Assembly (NCBI RefSeq): GCF_041438865.1
Contig: NZ_CP109450.1
Coordinates: 6,326,501 to 6,390,500 of the forward strand
DNA from: Streptomyces sp. NBC_01471
GTDB taxonomy: Bacteria > Actinomycetota > Actinomycetes > Streptomycetales > Streptomycetaceae
Direction of reading: 5' to 3'
DNA length: 64,000 bases
Both the position numbers and the translations under genes were made by a program. Positions 33,060 through 41,405 of this stretch are shown piece after piece; positions within the stretch are counted from its first letter, which is position 1; the number at the start of each line of letters is the position of its first letter. The notes beneath the pieces were generated by a model. The model saw only the letters and a list, made by a program, of their open reading frames with translations. It did not search any database and was not told the origin of the DNA.

Positions 33060-34066
33060 GCGACCTGTCCCTCCGGGAACCGGACACGTCGGAACCGGAC
33101 GGTACGCCGGCCACCCCGGCCCGGACCGCCCGCGACCGGACCCGACTGCTGCGCGGCGTCCTGGTCCGGCTCGGCACCGCGCTGCTCGTCCTGCTGTGCA
33201 CGGCGACCGTCTCGTTCTTCCTGGTCCGGCTCTCCGGCGACCCCGTCAAACAGCTCCTCCCGCCGGACGCCACCGCCCACCAGGAGACCGTGCTGCGCGC
33301 GAGCCTCGGCCTGAACCGGCCGCTGTTCACCCAGTACCTGGACTTCCTGTGGGGGCTGCCCCGCCTCGACTTCGGCAACTCCCTCTTCTACAACGAGCCG
33401 GTCAGGACCGTGCTGGCCGACCGGCTGCCCGCCACCCTCCAACTCGCGGGCGCCGCACTGGTGGTGACCCTGGTCGTCGCGGTGCCCGCCGGGATCTTCG
33501 CGGCCATGCGCCGCGGCCGGGCCTGCGACCGCGGAGTGATGACCGGGGTGCTGCTCGGGCAGTCCACGCCGCCCTTCTGGGTCGGCATCCTGCTGATCCT
33601 CGTCTTCGCGGTGGGGCTGCACGTCCTTCCGGCGTCCGGATACGGCACCTTCGCCAACCTCGTCCTGCCCTCGGTCACCCTCGCCGTCTACTCCGTCGCG
33701 GTGGTGGCGCGGCTGCTGCGGTCCTCACTGATCGACGTGCTCTCCTCCGACCACATCCGGACCGCCAGGGCCAAGGGGTTCGGCCCGGTCGAGGTGGTGC
33801 TCAGACACGGGCTGCGCAATGCCTCGCTGCCCGTGATCACGGTGGTCGGGCTCGAAGTGGGCAGCCTGCTCGGCGGCGCGATCCTCACCGAACAGGTCTT
33901 CTCCTGGCCCGGCGTGGGACAGCTGACCATCGAGGCCATCTCCAAACGGGATTTCCCGCTGGTCCAGGCCACCGTCCTCTTCTTCGCCGCCACCTTCGTC
34001 GTGGTGAACCTGCTGGTGGACCTCTCCTACAGCTTCCTCGACCCGAGGGTGAGGTCATCCCGATGA
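33056..34066 (+). CDS. ABC transporter permease, DppB/OppB type
   Basis: 336 aa membrane protein with six predicted helices. VRLSGDPVKQLLPPDA and LGLNRPLFTQYLDFLWGLPRLDFGNSL match the DppB N-terminal region. The ATPase-docking loop is ARAKGFGPVEVVLRHGLRNASLPVITV, and VFSWPGVGQLTIEAISKRDFPLVQ is the usual C-terminal signature. ATGA overlaps at both ends couple it to the binding protein and to the second permease. Confidence 0.95.
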   Translation: MSDLSLREPDTSEPDGTPATPARTARDRTRLLRGVLVRLGTALLVLLCTATVSFFLVRLSGDPVKQLLPPDATAHQETVLRASLGLNRPLFTQYLDFLWGLPRLDFGNSLFYNEPVRTVLADRLPATLQLAGAALVVTLVVAVPAGIFAAMRRGRACDRGVMTGVLLGQSTPPFWVGILLILVFAVGLHVLPASGYGTFANLVLPSVTLAVYSVAVVARLLRSSLIDVLSSDHIRTARAKGFGPVEVVLRHGLRNASLPVITVVGLEVGSLLGGAILTEQVFSWPGVGQLTIEAISKRDFPLVQATVLFFAATFVVVNLLVDLSYSFLDPRVRSSR

Positions 34067-34983
34067 GTCCGCTGCCTCCGACCACCACCACCCCGCCGGC
34101 CACCCGCCCCACCGCTCGGGGCGGCGGCCCCGGATCCGCCGCGCTGCGGGCCCTGCTGCGCAACCGGCTCGCCGTCGCCGCCCTGGCCGTACTCGCGGTC
34201 ATGCTGATCGCCGCCGTGTTCGCCCCGCTCATCGCCCCCTGCGACCCGAACGCGCAGAACCTGCTGTTGCGGCTCCGGCCGCCCGCCTGGCAGCACGGCG
34301 GCAGCAGCGCCCACCTCCTCGGCACCGACCAGCTCGGCCGGGACATGCTGTCCCGGGTCGTCTACGGCACCCGGGTCTCGCTCCTGGTCGGCGCGGGCGC
34401 CGCGCTCCTCGCCGGAGTCATCGGCACGGCCGCCGGCCTCGCATCCGGGTACTTCGGAGGCTGGACCGACCGCGTACTGATGCGGCTGGCCGACGTCCAG
34501 CTCGCCTTCCCGGCGATCCTGCTGGCGCTGGCCATCGTCGGCTTCCTCGGCTCCGGCCTCTGGTACGTGATCCTCGTGCTCGGCTTCACCGGCTGGGTCT
34601 CCTACGCCCGCGTCGTCCGCTCCGAGGTCATGTCGCTGCGCTCCCGCGACTTCATCACCGAGGCACGGGCCATCGGCGTCACGGACGCCGCCATCATGCG
34701 CCGCCATCTGCTGCCCAACGTGATGGCGCCCCTCGCCACCATCGGCACCCTGCACGTCGCCGCCGCCATCGTCGCGGAGGCGTCCTTGAGCTACCTCGGC
34801 CTCGGGGTCCCCAAGGAGACCGTCACCTGGGGCTCGATGCTCTCCGACGGACAGCTCTACCTGGGCACCTCCTGGTGGCTCGCCGTCTTCCCGGGAGCCG
34901 CCCTGATGGTCACCTCGCTCGCTGTCAACATCACCGGCGACGCCCTGCGCGACGTCGCGGACCCGAAGGCGTACCGCCGATGA
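34063..34983 (+). CDS. ABC transporter permease, DppC/OppC type
   Basis: 306 aa. APLIAPCDPNAQN, HLLGTDQLGRDMLSRVVYGTRVSL and SGYFGGWTDRVLMRLADVQLAFPAILLALAI are DppC hallmarks; the EAA loop is TEARAIGVTDAAIMRRHLLPNVM. The C-terminal NITGDALRDVADPKAYR is canonical. It forms the channel with the upstream DppB-type subunit and overlaps the first ATPase gene by 4 bases. Confidence 0.95.
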   Translation: MSPLPPTTTTPPATRPTARGGGPGSAALRALLRNRLAVAALAVLAVMLIAAVFAPLIAPCDPNAQNLLLRLRPPAWQHGGSSAHLLGTDQLGRDMLSRVVYGTRVSLLVGAGAALLAGVIGTAAGLASGYFGGWTDRVLMRLADVQLAFPAILLALAIVGFLGSGLWYVILVLGFTGWVSYARVVRSEVMSLRSRDFITEARAIGVTDAAIMRRHLLPNVMAPLATIGTLHVAAAIVAEASLSYLGLGVPKETVTWGSMLSDGQLYLGTSWWLAVFPGAALMVTSLAVNITGDALRDVADPKAYRR

Positions 34984-35792
34984 AAGCCAGTCAGGCGGAG
35001 CCGCTGCTCCGCATCAGCGACCTCAGCGTCGACTTCCGGCTCGAAAGCTCCACCGTGCACGCCGTACGGGGCGTCTCCCTGGAGGTCGCCGCGGGCGAGA
35101 CGCTCGCCGTGGTCGGGGAGTCCGGCAGTGGGAAGACGGCCACCGCCCTCTCCGTGCTGCGCCTCAACCCGGCTCCGCTCTGCGTCTACAGCGGCGGCGA
35201 GATCCTCTTCGACGGCCAGGACCTGCTCGCGCTCTCCGAGAAGGAACTCGGGCGGATCAGGGGACATGACATCGCCATGGTCTTCCAGGACCCGGTGACC
35301 AGCCTCGACCCGCTCCAACGCGTCGGCAGCCAGGTCGCCGAAGTGCTCCGGCACCACCAGGGGCTGTCCCGGGCCCGCGCCGGGGAGGCCGCCGTCGCGG
35401 CACTGGACGAGGTCGGCATCCCCGACCCGGAACGCCGCTACCGGCAGTACCCGCACGAGCTCTCCGGCGGGCTGCGCCAGCGCGTGATGATCGCGACCGC
35501 GCTGGTGGGCAGGCCGCGGGTGCTCATCGCCGACGAGCCGACCACCGCGCTGGACGTCACCGTGCAGCGGCAGATCCTCGACCTCCTCGTCGAGCTCCGG
35601 CAACGGCACGGCATGGCCGTCGTCCTCATCACCCACGACCTCGGCGTGGTGGCCGAGACCGCCGACCGGGTCGCCGTCATGAACCACGGCAGGGTCGTGG
35701 AGACCGGTGGCGTCCTGGACGTCTTCGCCCACCCGGCGGACGACTACACCCGCCGACTCCTGGACGCGACCCCTCGATTGGAGCCGGCATGA
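34980..35792 (+). CDS. ABC transporter ATPase, DppD/OppD type
   Basis: 270 aa. Walker A GESGSGKT, Q-loop VFQDPVTSLDP, signature LSGGLRQRV, Walker B VLIADEPTTALD and H-loop LITHDLG are complete. It ends soon after the nucleotide-binding domain; the usual C-terminal Cys-rich oligopeptide extension is short or absent (family proteins are often about 320 aa). ATGA overlaps on both sides. Confidence 0.95.
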   Translation: MKASQAEPLLRISDLSVDFRLESSTVHAVRGVSLEVAAGETLAVVGESGSGKTATALSVLRLNPAPLCVYSGGEILFDGQDLLALSEKELGRIRGHDIAMVFQDPVTSLDPLQRVGSQVAEVLRHHQGLSRARAGEAAVAALDEVGIPDPERRYRQYPHELSGGLRQRVMIATALVGRPRVLIADEPTTALDVTVQRQILDLLVELRQRHGMAVVLITHDLGVVAETADRVAVMNHGRVVETGGVLDVFAHPADDYTRRLLDATPRLEPA

Positions 35793-36712
35793 CATCCGGA
35801 ACCGGCCCGGCACAGCCCGGCACAGACCCCGGCCCGGGCGCCGGTGCGGAGCCCGCACCGCGCCCCGGACAAGGCCGTCCACTGCTCGAACTCGACTCTC
35901 TCCGGAAGGAGTTCGGCAGCAGGCCGGTGAGCGTGGCGGTGGACGACGTGTCGCTGACGGTGTACGAGGGCGAGACGCTGGCCCTGGTCGGCGAATCGGG
36001 GTGCGGCAAGACCACGCTGACCAGGCTGCTGCTGCGGCTCGTCGAACCCACCGCCGGGAGCGTGCGGTTCGCGGGGCAGGACCTCGGCACACTCAGCTCC
36101 GCCCAGCTGCGGGCCGTCCGGCGTGAGATGCAGGTCGTCCTGCAGGACCCCTACTCCAGCATGAACCCGCGGATGCGGATCGCCGACATCGTGGCGGAAC
36201 CCCTGGTCACCCACGATCCGGCCGCGCGCGGCCGGCGTGGCCGGGCCCGCACCAGGGAGCGCGTCGGCGATCTCCTGGAGGCGGTCGGTCTGGACGCGGG
36301 CATCCAGGACCGCTATCCGCACGAGTTCTCCGGCGGCCAGCGCCAGCGCGTCTCGATCGCCCGCGCACTCGCCATCGAACCCCGGCTCGTGGTGCTCGAC
36401 GAACCCACCAGCGCCCTGGACGTCTCGGTGCAGGCGAGGATCCTGGATCTGCTCGCGGAGCTCCAGCAGCGCCTCGGCCTGACGTATGTCTTCGTCTCGC
36501 ACAACCTGGCCGTCGTGCGCCAGGTGGCCGACCGGGTCGCCGTGATGCGCCGGGGCGCCCTGGTGGAGGTCGGCGACGCCGCCGATGTGTTCCGGCGCCC
36601 CCGGCACGAGTACACCCGCCGGCTCCTCGACGCGGTGCCGGACCCGGACCCGCGCACCGCACGCCGGACGGCCGGGCCGCGGGACGGCGCGGCAGGGACG
36701 GGCCCGCGATGA
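35789..36712 (+). CDS. ABC transporter ATPase, DppF/OppF type
   Basis: 307 aa. A Pro/Gly-rich N-terminal tail of about 30 residues precedes LLELDSLRKEFGSR. Walker A GESGCGKT, VLQDPYSSMNPRM, FSGGQRQRV, VVLDEPTSALDVS and FVSHNLAVV are intact. The last gene of the importer; it converges on the ROK gene. The C-terminal tail is again shortened and basic. Confidence 0.94.
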   Translation: MTSGTGPAQPGTDPGPGAGAEPAPRPGQGRPLLELDSLRKEFGSRPVSVAVDDVSLTVYEGETLALVGESGCGKTTLTRLLLRLVEPTAGSVRFAGQDLGTLSSAQLRAVRREMQVVLQDPYSSMNPRMRIADIVAEPLVTHDPAARGRRGRARTRERVGDLLEAVGLDAGIQDRYPHEFSGGQRQRVSIARALAIEPRLVVLDEPTSALDVSVQARILDLLAELQQRLGLTYVFVSHNLAVVRQVADRVAVMRRGALVEVGDAADVFRRPRHEYTRRLLDAVPDPDPRTARRTAGPRDGAAGTGPR

Positions 36713-36783
36713 CCGGGACCGCCGCGGCGCCCGCCACCGTACGCACGGACCTCCCGGGCCCGGCCGTCACGCGCGGCGCTGCC

Positions 36784-37752
36784 CTACAGGTACGACAGAA
36801 CGAGACCGGCCCCGCCCAGCAGCGCCACATCGTCCACGGCCGCCGCGCCGACCAGCACCCTCGGCTGTTCGGCGGCGCCCGACGCCCCGTCGGCGCTGTC
36901 GGCGCGCAGCCGTTCCTCGATCAGCGTCCGGAACCGCTCGCCGCCCTCCCGTGCCTCGCCGTGCAGCACGAAGAGTCCGGGGGCGAAGAGCTGCTGCACA
37001 TTGACCAGGCCCAGGGCCAGGTTCCGCGCGTACTCCTCGACCACCCGGCGGGCCGGCCCGTCCGTCCGCTCCACCAGCCCGGCCAGCGAAACCCGGTCGC
37101 CGAGCCCGGCCGCCCGGGCGCGCTCCCGCAGCCAGCGGGTCGTGGCCACGGTCTTCCAGCAGCCGCGACGGCCGCAGGTGCACGGATCACCGCTGGCCGA
37201 CACGGTCATATGGGCGCCGCTGCGGCCACCCGGCGGGGCCAGCACCTCACCGTCGTAGAGGATGCCCACGCCCAGCACCCCGCCCGTCGAGACCGATGCG
37301 AAGGTACGCCGTCCGCGGCCCGCACCGAACCAGCGGTCGCCGAGCACCTGGAGCCTGGCCCGGTGCTCGACCCGCACCCGCAGCCCGGTCAGCGCGCCCA
37401 GCCGTGCCGCCACCGGATAGCCGTGCAGTCCGGGGACGTCGTTGACCTCGGTGATCAGGCCCGCGCCCGGGTCGACGAGCCCGGCGGCGGCCACCCCTAC
37501 CCCGTCCGGGTCATGACCGGCGAAGACCCGGGCCGCCCCGGCGAGCGCTGCGTCGATGTCGCGCGGTGTCGCCGCGCCCGCGTCGTACGTGGTCTCCGCC
37601 CGTTCCAGCACGGCGCCCGACATCGTCAGGACGGCCGCCGTGATCCGGCCGGGCACCAGCTCGACCGCGCCGAGCGTCCGCCGGGCGCCGGACGCGAGGG
37701 GGGCCGGAGCGGGCTCGGGCACCAACCGCAACGGAGAACGTCTCTGCACCAT
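36784..37752 (-). CDS. ROK-family protein lacking both HTH and the kinase Asp
   Basis: 322 aa. The ROK zinc motif CTCGRRGCW (Cys-x-Cys-Gly-x2-Gly-Cys) and the ASKHA-type glycine loops (VSTGGVLGVGILYDGEV, GGRSGAHM) are recognisable. There is no N-terminal winged helix, so it is not a standard XylR/NagC repressor. Where ROK kinases have ENDAN, this protein reads VEHRARL, so the catalytic Asp seems lost. It may be a sugar-binding pseudo-kinase or a structural partner. Divergent from the creatininase-family gene by 41 bases. Confidence 0.85.
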   Translation of the reverse strand: MVQRRSPLRLVPEPAPAPLASGARRTLGAVELVPGRITAAVLTMSGAVLERAETTYDAGAATPRDIDAALAGAARVFAGHDPDGVGVAAAGLVDPGAGLITEVNDVPGLHGYPVAARLGALTGLRVRVEHRARLQVLGDRWFGAGRGRRTFASVSTGGVLGVGILYDGEVLAPPGGRSGAHMTVSASGDPCTCGRRGCWKTVATTRWLRERARAAGLGDRVSLAGLVERTDGPARRVVEEYARNLALGLVNVQQLFAPGLFVLHGEAREGGERFRTLIEERLRADSADGASGAAEQPRVLVGAAAVDDVALLGGAGLVLSYL

Positions 37753-37758
37753 GCGCCG

Positions 37759-37776
37759 ACTCTGCCACGGCGGAGT
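37759..37776. promoter_or_regulatory. short palindrome in the 41-bp divergent gap
   Basis: ACTCTGCC (37759-37766) and GGCGGAGT (37769-37776) pair at 7 of 8 positions with a 2-base spacer. The gap must hold both promoters or the ribosome sites of longer transcripts. Confidence 0.35.
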
Positions 37777-37793
37777 TTCGAGGAGGTAGCGCT

Positions 37794-38579
37794 GTGAGCC
37801 AACTGCAACCGACGACCGGACAGACCCGGCTGACCGAACTGACCTGGGGCGAGGTGCGCGCCGCCGGCGAGCACGGCATCGCCCTGCTGCCCATCGGGTC
37901 CCAGGAACAGCATGCCGGTCATCTGCCGATGGGCACCGACACCCTGCTCGCCGAGGCGGTGATCGACCGGGCGGGCGCCCTGCTCGACCGGGAAGGGGAC
38001 GTTCCGGAACTGGTCCGGCTCCCTGCCCTGCCGTTCGGGCACAGCCCGCACCATCTGTTCGCCGCCGCCGTCTCGCTCTCCGCCGCCACTCTGGGCGCGG
38101 TCCTGGACGACATCCTGGACTCGCTCGTGACCAGCGGATACCGCCGGATCATGGTGGTGAACGGACACGGCGGCAATGACGAGATCATGCGCCTCGCCGT
38201 GAAGCGGTTCGCGCTGCGCTCCGAGGTGACGGTCGCCGCCTGCTCGTACTGGACCGTCACCTCCGGTGCGGACGACGGGGGCAGGCCCGGGATCACCCCC
38301 GGCCACGCCGGGTGGTTCGAGACCTCGCTGATGCTGGCGGCCCATCCGCGTCTCGTCCGCACACCGGTACCGGCGCGCCCGCCCGTCGAGCCCCCACCGC
38401 TCTTCGACAACCCGCCGTACCCGGGGCTGACCGTGGAGCGCCACGGCGAGTGGGAGCGGGTCGGCGGTTCGACCGACGATGCGTCCGGCGCCGAGGCGGA
38501 GAGCGGCGCCCGGCTGCTCGACGACCGGGCCGCCGGGCTGGCCCGCGCGATCCGCGCGTTCGACGCGGCGTCCCGCTGA
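37794..38579 (+). CDS. creatininase-family amidohydrolase
   Basis: 261 aa from GTG 37794, with GAGGAGG upstream. Metal-binding positions fit the family: Glu38, His40 and Asp49 in GSQEQHAGHLPMGTDT, and His in VVNGHGGNDEI. True creatininase has a Glu shortly after that His (GHxEN); here the NGHGGN form resembles MftE/FAPy-deformylase-like members, so creatinine is unlikely to be the substrate. It probably opens a cyclic or linear amide. First gene of a four-gene set with the enolase, Rid and PLP enzymes. Confidence 0.9.
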   Translation: MSQLQPTTGQTRLTELTWGEVRAAGEHGIALLPIGSQEQHAGHLPMGTDTLLAEAVIDRAGALLDREGDVPELVRLPALPFGHSPHHLFAAAVSLSAATLGAVLDDILDSLVTSGYRRIMVVNGHGGNDEIMRLAVKRFALRSEVTVAACSYWTVTSGADDGGRPGITPGHAGWFETSLMLAAHPRLVRTPVPARPPVEPPPLFDNPPYPGLTVERHGEWERVGGSTDDASGAEAESGARLLDDRAAGLARAIRAFDAASR

Positions 38580-38637
38580 ACCACTGAGCCACCGCAGCAC
38601 TGAACCGAGCCGGACCCGAGGAGAGACAGAGAGAGAT

Positions 38638-39765
38638 ATGAAGATCACCGATGTCGACGTATGGGTTGTGAACCTTCCGCTGGTCAACCCGTTCACCAGC
38701 TCGTTCGAGACCAAGACGGGGGAGACCCGCACGGTGGTGCGGATCCGTACCGACACGGGTGTCGACGGCTGGGGCGAGACGATGTGGGGCCGCCCGGTCG
38801 CGGCGATCGTCGAAGCGCTCGCCGCCGACCTGATCGGCACCAGCCCGTTCGCGCTGGAGAGCTTCCACCGCAAACAGCACATGGTGCCCTTCTTCCACGG
38901 CTATCTGGGCTACGCGGCCATCGCCGCCCTGGACGTGGCCTGCTGGGACGCGATGGGCAAGGCGACCGGGCAGTCGGTCACCGACCTGCTGGGCGGGCCG
39001 GTGCGCGACGAGGTCCCGATCACCGCGCTGGTGACCCGCGCCGACGCGCCCGGGGTGGGCGCCGACGGGCTGCCGCAGGCGCTGGCCGAGCACACCGCAC
39101 GGGTCGTGGCCGAGGGCGGCTTCGACGCGGTCAAGCTCAAGGGCACCAGGGACGTCGCCGGTGACGTCGCCATTCTGCGGGCGGTCCGCGGGGCCCTGCC
39201 CCGGGTGGACCTGCGGGTCGACCCGAACGCGGCCTGGTCGGTCCCCGACTCGGTGCGCGCCGGGATCGCCCTGGAGGAACTCGACCTGGAGTACCTGGAG
39301 GACCCCTGTGTGGGCATCGAGGGCATGAGCCAGGTGCACGCCAAGGTCCGGATCCCGCTGTGCACCAATATGTGTGTCGTCCGTTTCGAGGAGTTTGCCC
39401 CGGCGATGCGGCTGAACGCCGTCGACGTGATCCACGGCGACGTCTACAAGTGGGGCGGAATCGCCGCGACCAAGGCGCTCGCCGCCCACTGCGAGACGTT
39501 CGGGCTCGGGATGAATCTGCACAGCGGCGGCGAGCTGGGCATCGCGACCGCGGCACATCTGGCGGTCGTGTCCAGCACACCGGTGCTCTCACGGGCGATC
39601 GACAGCATGTACTACCTGCACGCCGACGACATCATCGAGCCGCTGCACCTCGAAGGCGGCCGGCTGCGGGTGCCCACCGGACCCGGCCTGGGCGTGAGCG
39701 TGGACGAGGAGAAACTGCGCCACTTCGCCGGTGTCAACGAGAGGGAAGGGGACCTGACCGGATGA
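38638..39765 (+). CDS. enolase-superfamily acid-sugar dehydratase, glucarate-dehydratase-type active site
   Basis: 375 aa. MKITDVDVWVVNLPLVNPF is the mandelate racemase/enolase N-terminal domain; the barrel has VKLKG (Lys166, Lys168), VDPNAAW (Asp195, Asn197), YLEDP (Glu221), CTNMC (Asn244) and MNLHSGGELG (His295). Metal ligands Asp, Glu, Asn plus a Lys-x-Lys and a His match the glucarate dehydratase group, not the MLE or enolase groups. Predicted to dehydrate a hydroxy-acid. It could supply the missing glucarate step for kdgD, but its operon suggests another substrate. The RidA-family gene overlaps by 4 bases. Confidence 0.9.
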   Translation: MKITDVDVWVVNLPLVNPFTSSFETKTGETRTVVRIRTDTGVDGWGETMWGRPVAAIVEALAADLIGTSPFALESFHRKQHMVPFFHGYLGYAAIAALDVACWDAMGKATGQSVTDLLGGPVRDEVPITALVTRADAPGVGADGLPQALAEHTARVVAEGGFDAVKLKGTRDVAGDVAILRAVRGALPRVDLRVDPNAAWSVPDSVRAGIALEELDLEYLEDPCVGIEGMSQVHAKVRIPLCTNMCVVRFEEFAPAMRLNAVDVIHGDVYKWGGIAATKALAAHCETFGLGMNLHSGGELGIATAAHLAVVSSTPVLSRAIDSMYYLHADDIIEPLHLEGGRLRVPTGPGLGVSVDEEKLRHFAGVNEREGDLTG

Positions 39766-40175
39766 GCACGCCACCAGGACAGCGGGGGGAGCGGGCCGGC
39801 AGGCGGGCGGTACGCAGTGCGCACGCGCCCCGGCCCGCCGGGGCCTACAGCCAGGGCGTGCCGGCCGGAGGGTTTCTGTACACGGCCGGGTTCGGCCCGC
39901 AGGACCCGGCGACCGGGGAACCGCCCGGCACGGTCGGACAGCAGACCGCCCAGGCGCTGCGCAACGTCCGGGCGGTGCTCGCCGAGCGCGGGCTGACCCT
40001 GGACGACGCCGTCAAGGTGACCGTGCATCTGGCCGATCTGCACCGGGATTTCGCCGCCTTCGACGCGGCGTACGGCGAGTTCTTCACCGCCCCGTACCCG
40101 GTGCGCACCACGGTGGGCTCCGAGCTCATGGACATCCTGGTCGAAATCGATGTGGTGGCGTACGCCGGTGCATGA
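39762..40175 (+). CDS. RidA/YjgF-family imine/enamine deaminase
   Basis: 137 aa. GAYSQGV (Tyr29), PVRTTVGSEL (Arg115, aligning with E. coli RidA Arg105) and VEIDVVAYA (Glu128) keep the catalytic residues of the family. A basic N-terminal tail of about 20 residues precedes the core. Such proteins hydrolyse reactive enamines/imines released by PLP enzymes, and the next gene encodes one. ATGA overlap with the enolase gene. Confidence 0.92.
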   Translation: MSTPPGQRGERAGRRAVRSAHAPRPAGAYSQGVPAGGFLYTAGFGPQDPATGEPPGTVGQQTAQALRNVRAVLAERGLTLDDAVKVTVHLADLHRDFAAFDAAYGEFFTAPYPVRTTVGSELMDILVEIDVVAYAGA

Positions 40176-40294
40176 ACGAGTCCCGCACAGGAGGGAGAAC
40201 GCGCAGGTCAGGTCCGCTCCATAAGCGCTGCTTTGTGGTGTCCGAGATTTCCGCGCCATGGACGGAGACCGGCCGGGGCCGCAGAGTGGACTCC

Positions 40295-41335
40295 ATGGAG
40301 ACCTTGGCAGGCGCCGAGTTCGCGCCCGAGATGACGTATCTGAACACCGCGAGCAGCGGACTGCTCCCGGCCCGCACCGTCGCCGCGATGCACACCGCGG
40401 TGACGAGGGCGGCCGCGGGCAGGCCGACCGACATGTTCGCCGATGTGGAGGCGTCCCGCGCCTCCTTCGCCCGGATCGCGGGGGTCCCGGTCTCCCGCGT
40501 CGCGGCCGGGGCATCCGTCGCCGTCTTCACCGGGCTGATCGCCACGTCGCTCCCCGAGGGCGCCGAAGTACTGGTCGCCGAGGACGATTTCAGCTCGGTG
40601 GTGAACCCCTTCGTGGTGCGTGCCGATCTCAAGGTGCGTTTCGCGCCACTGGAGTCGCTGGCCGAAGCGGTCCGTCCGGGCACCGCGCTCGTCGCGGTGA
40701 GCGCGGTGCAGTCGGCCGACGGCCGGATCGCCGACCTCGACGCGATCCGGGCCGCGGCCCGTGCCCACGGGGCCCGCACCCTGGTGGACGCGTCGCAGTC
40801 GGCGGGATGGCTCCCGCTCGACGCGGCCGGGGACGACTACACCGTGGCCGTCGCCTTCAAATGGCTGACCTGCCCGCGCGGCGTCGCCTTCCTGGTCGTC
40901 CCCGAGGACCTGGGCGGGCTGACGCCGGTCTTCGCCGGATGGGTCGCGGGGGAGGAGCCCTGGAACAGCTGCTACGGGCCGGTGGGTGAACTGGCCCACT
41001 CCGCGCGGCGGTTCGACGAGAGCCCGAGTCTCTTCTCGTACGCCGGAGCCCGGCGGTCCCTCGCCCTGATCGAGGAGATCGGGCCCGCGGCGGTCCAGCG
41101 CCACGACGCCGCGCTCGCCGACCGCTTCCGGGCGGGGCTCGACCGGATCGGGCAGCGCGTCGTCGCGGCTCCCGGCTCGGCGATCGTCGCGGCCCCGGGG
41201 CTGGGCCACCGCCGTGACGAGCTCAGCCGGGCGGGTGTCGAACTCTCCGACCGCGCGGGCAATCTGCGCGCCGCCTTCCACCTCTACAACTCGGCCGCCG
41301 ACGTCGACCGGCTCCTCGACGCGCTCTCCGGCTGA
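40295..41335 (+). CDS. class V aminotransferase-fold PLP enzyme
   Basis: 346 aa from ATG 40295 (METLAGAEFAP). PLP residues: Asp and Gln in TLVDASQSAGW, and Lys in AVAFKWLTCPRG. The fold includes desulfurases, kynureninases, epimerases and lyases, and nothing fixes the reaction. An upstream ATG at 40172 overlaps the Rid stop and would add 41 poorly conserved-looking residues, so it is not chosen, but coupling from it is possible. Last gene of the creatininase-enolase-Rid set, closed by a strong terminator. Confidence 0.88.
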   Translation: METLAGAEFAPEMTYLNTASSGLLPARTVAAMHTAVTRAAAGRPTDMFADVEASRASFARIAGVPVSRVAAGASVAVFTGLIATSLPEGAEVLVAEDDFSSVVNPFVVRADLKVRFAPLESLAEAVRPGTALVAVSAVQSADGRIADLDAIRAAARAHGARTLVDASQSAGWLPLDAAGDDYTVAVAFKWLTCPRGVAFLVVPEDLGGLTPVFAGWVAGEEPWNSCYGPVGELAHSARRFDESPSLFSYAGARRSLALIEEIGPAAVQRHDAALADRFRAGLDRIGQRVVAAPGSAIVAAPGLGHRRDELSRAGVELSDRAGNLRAAFHLYNSAADVDRLLDALSG

Positions 41336-41352
41336 GCCGGGGAGGCACCGGT

Positions 41353-41399
41353 ATACGCGGGAGGGGGACGGCACCGTGTGCCGTCCCCCTCCCGCGTAT
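41353..41399. terminator. 22-bp perfect-stem bidirectional terminator
   Basis: Positions 41353-41374 and 41378-41399 are exact reverse complements around a 3-base loop (stem begins ATACGCGGG and ends in GGCAC). It separates the plus-strand PLP gene from the minus-strand ectoine operon. Confidence 0.85.
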
Positions 41400-41405
41400 C
41401 TCAGA

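Noticed and set aside
39762..40175. Idea that the RidA-like protein lacks the catalytic Arg
   Set aside because: Aligning PVRTTV with E. coli RidA PARSCV shows the Arg is present (Arg115).
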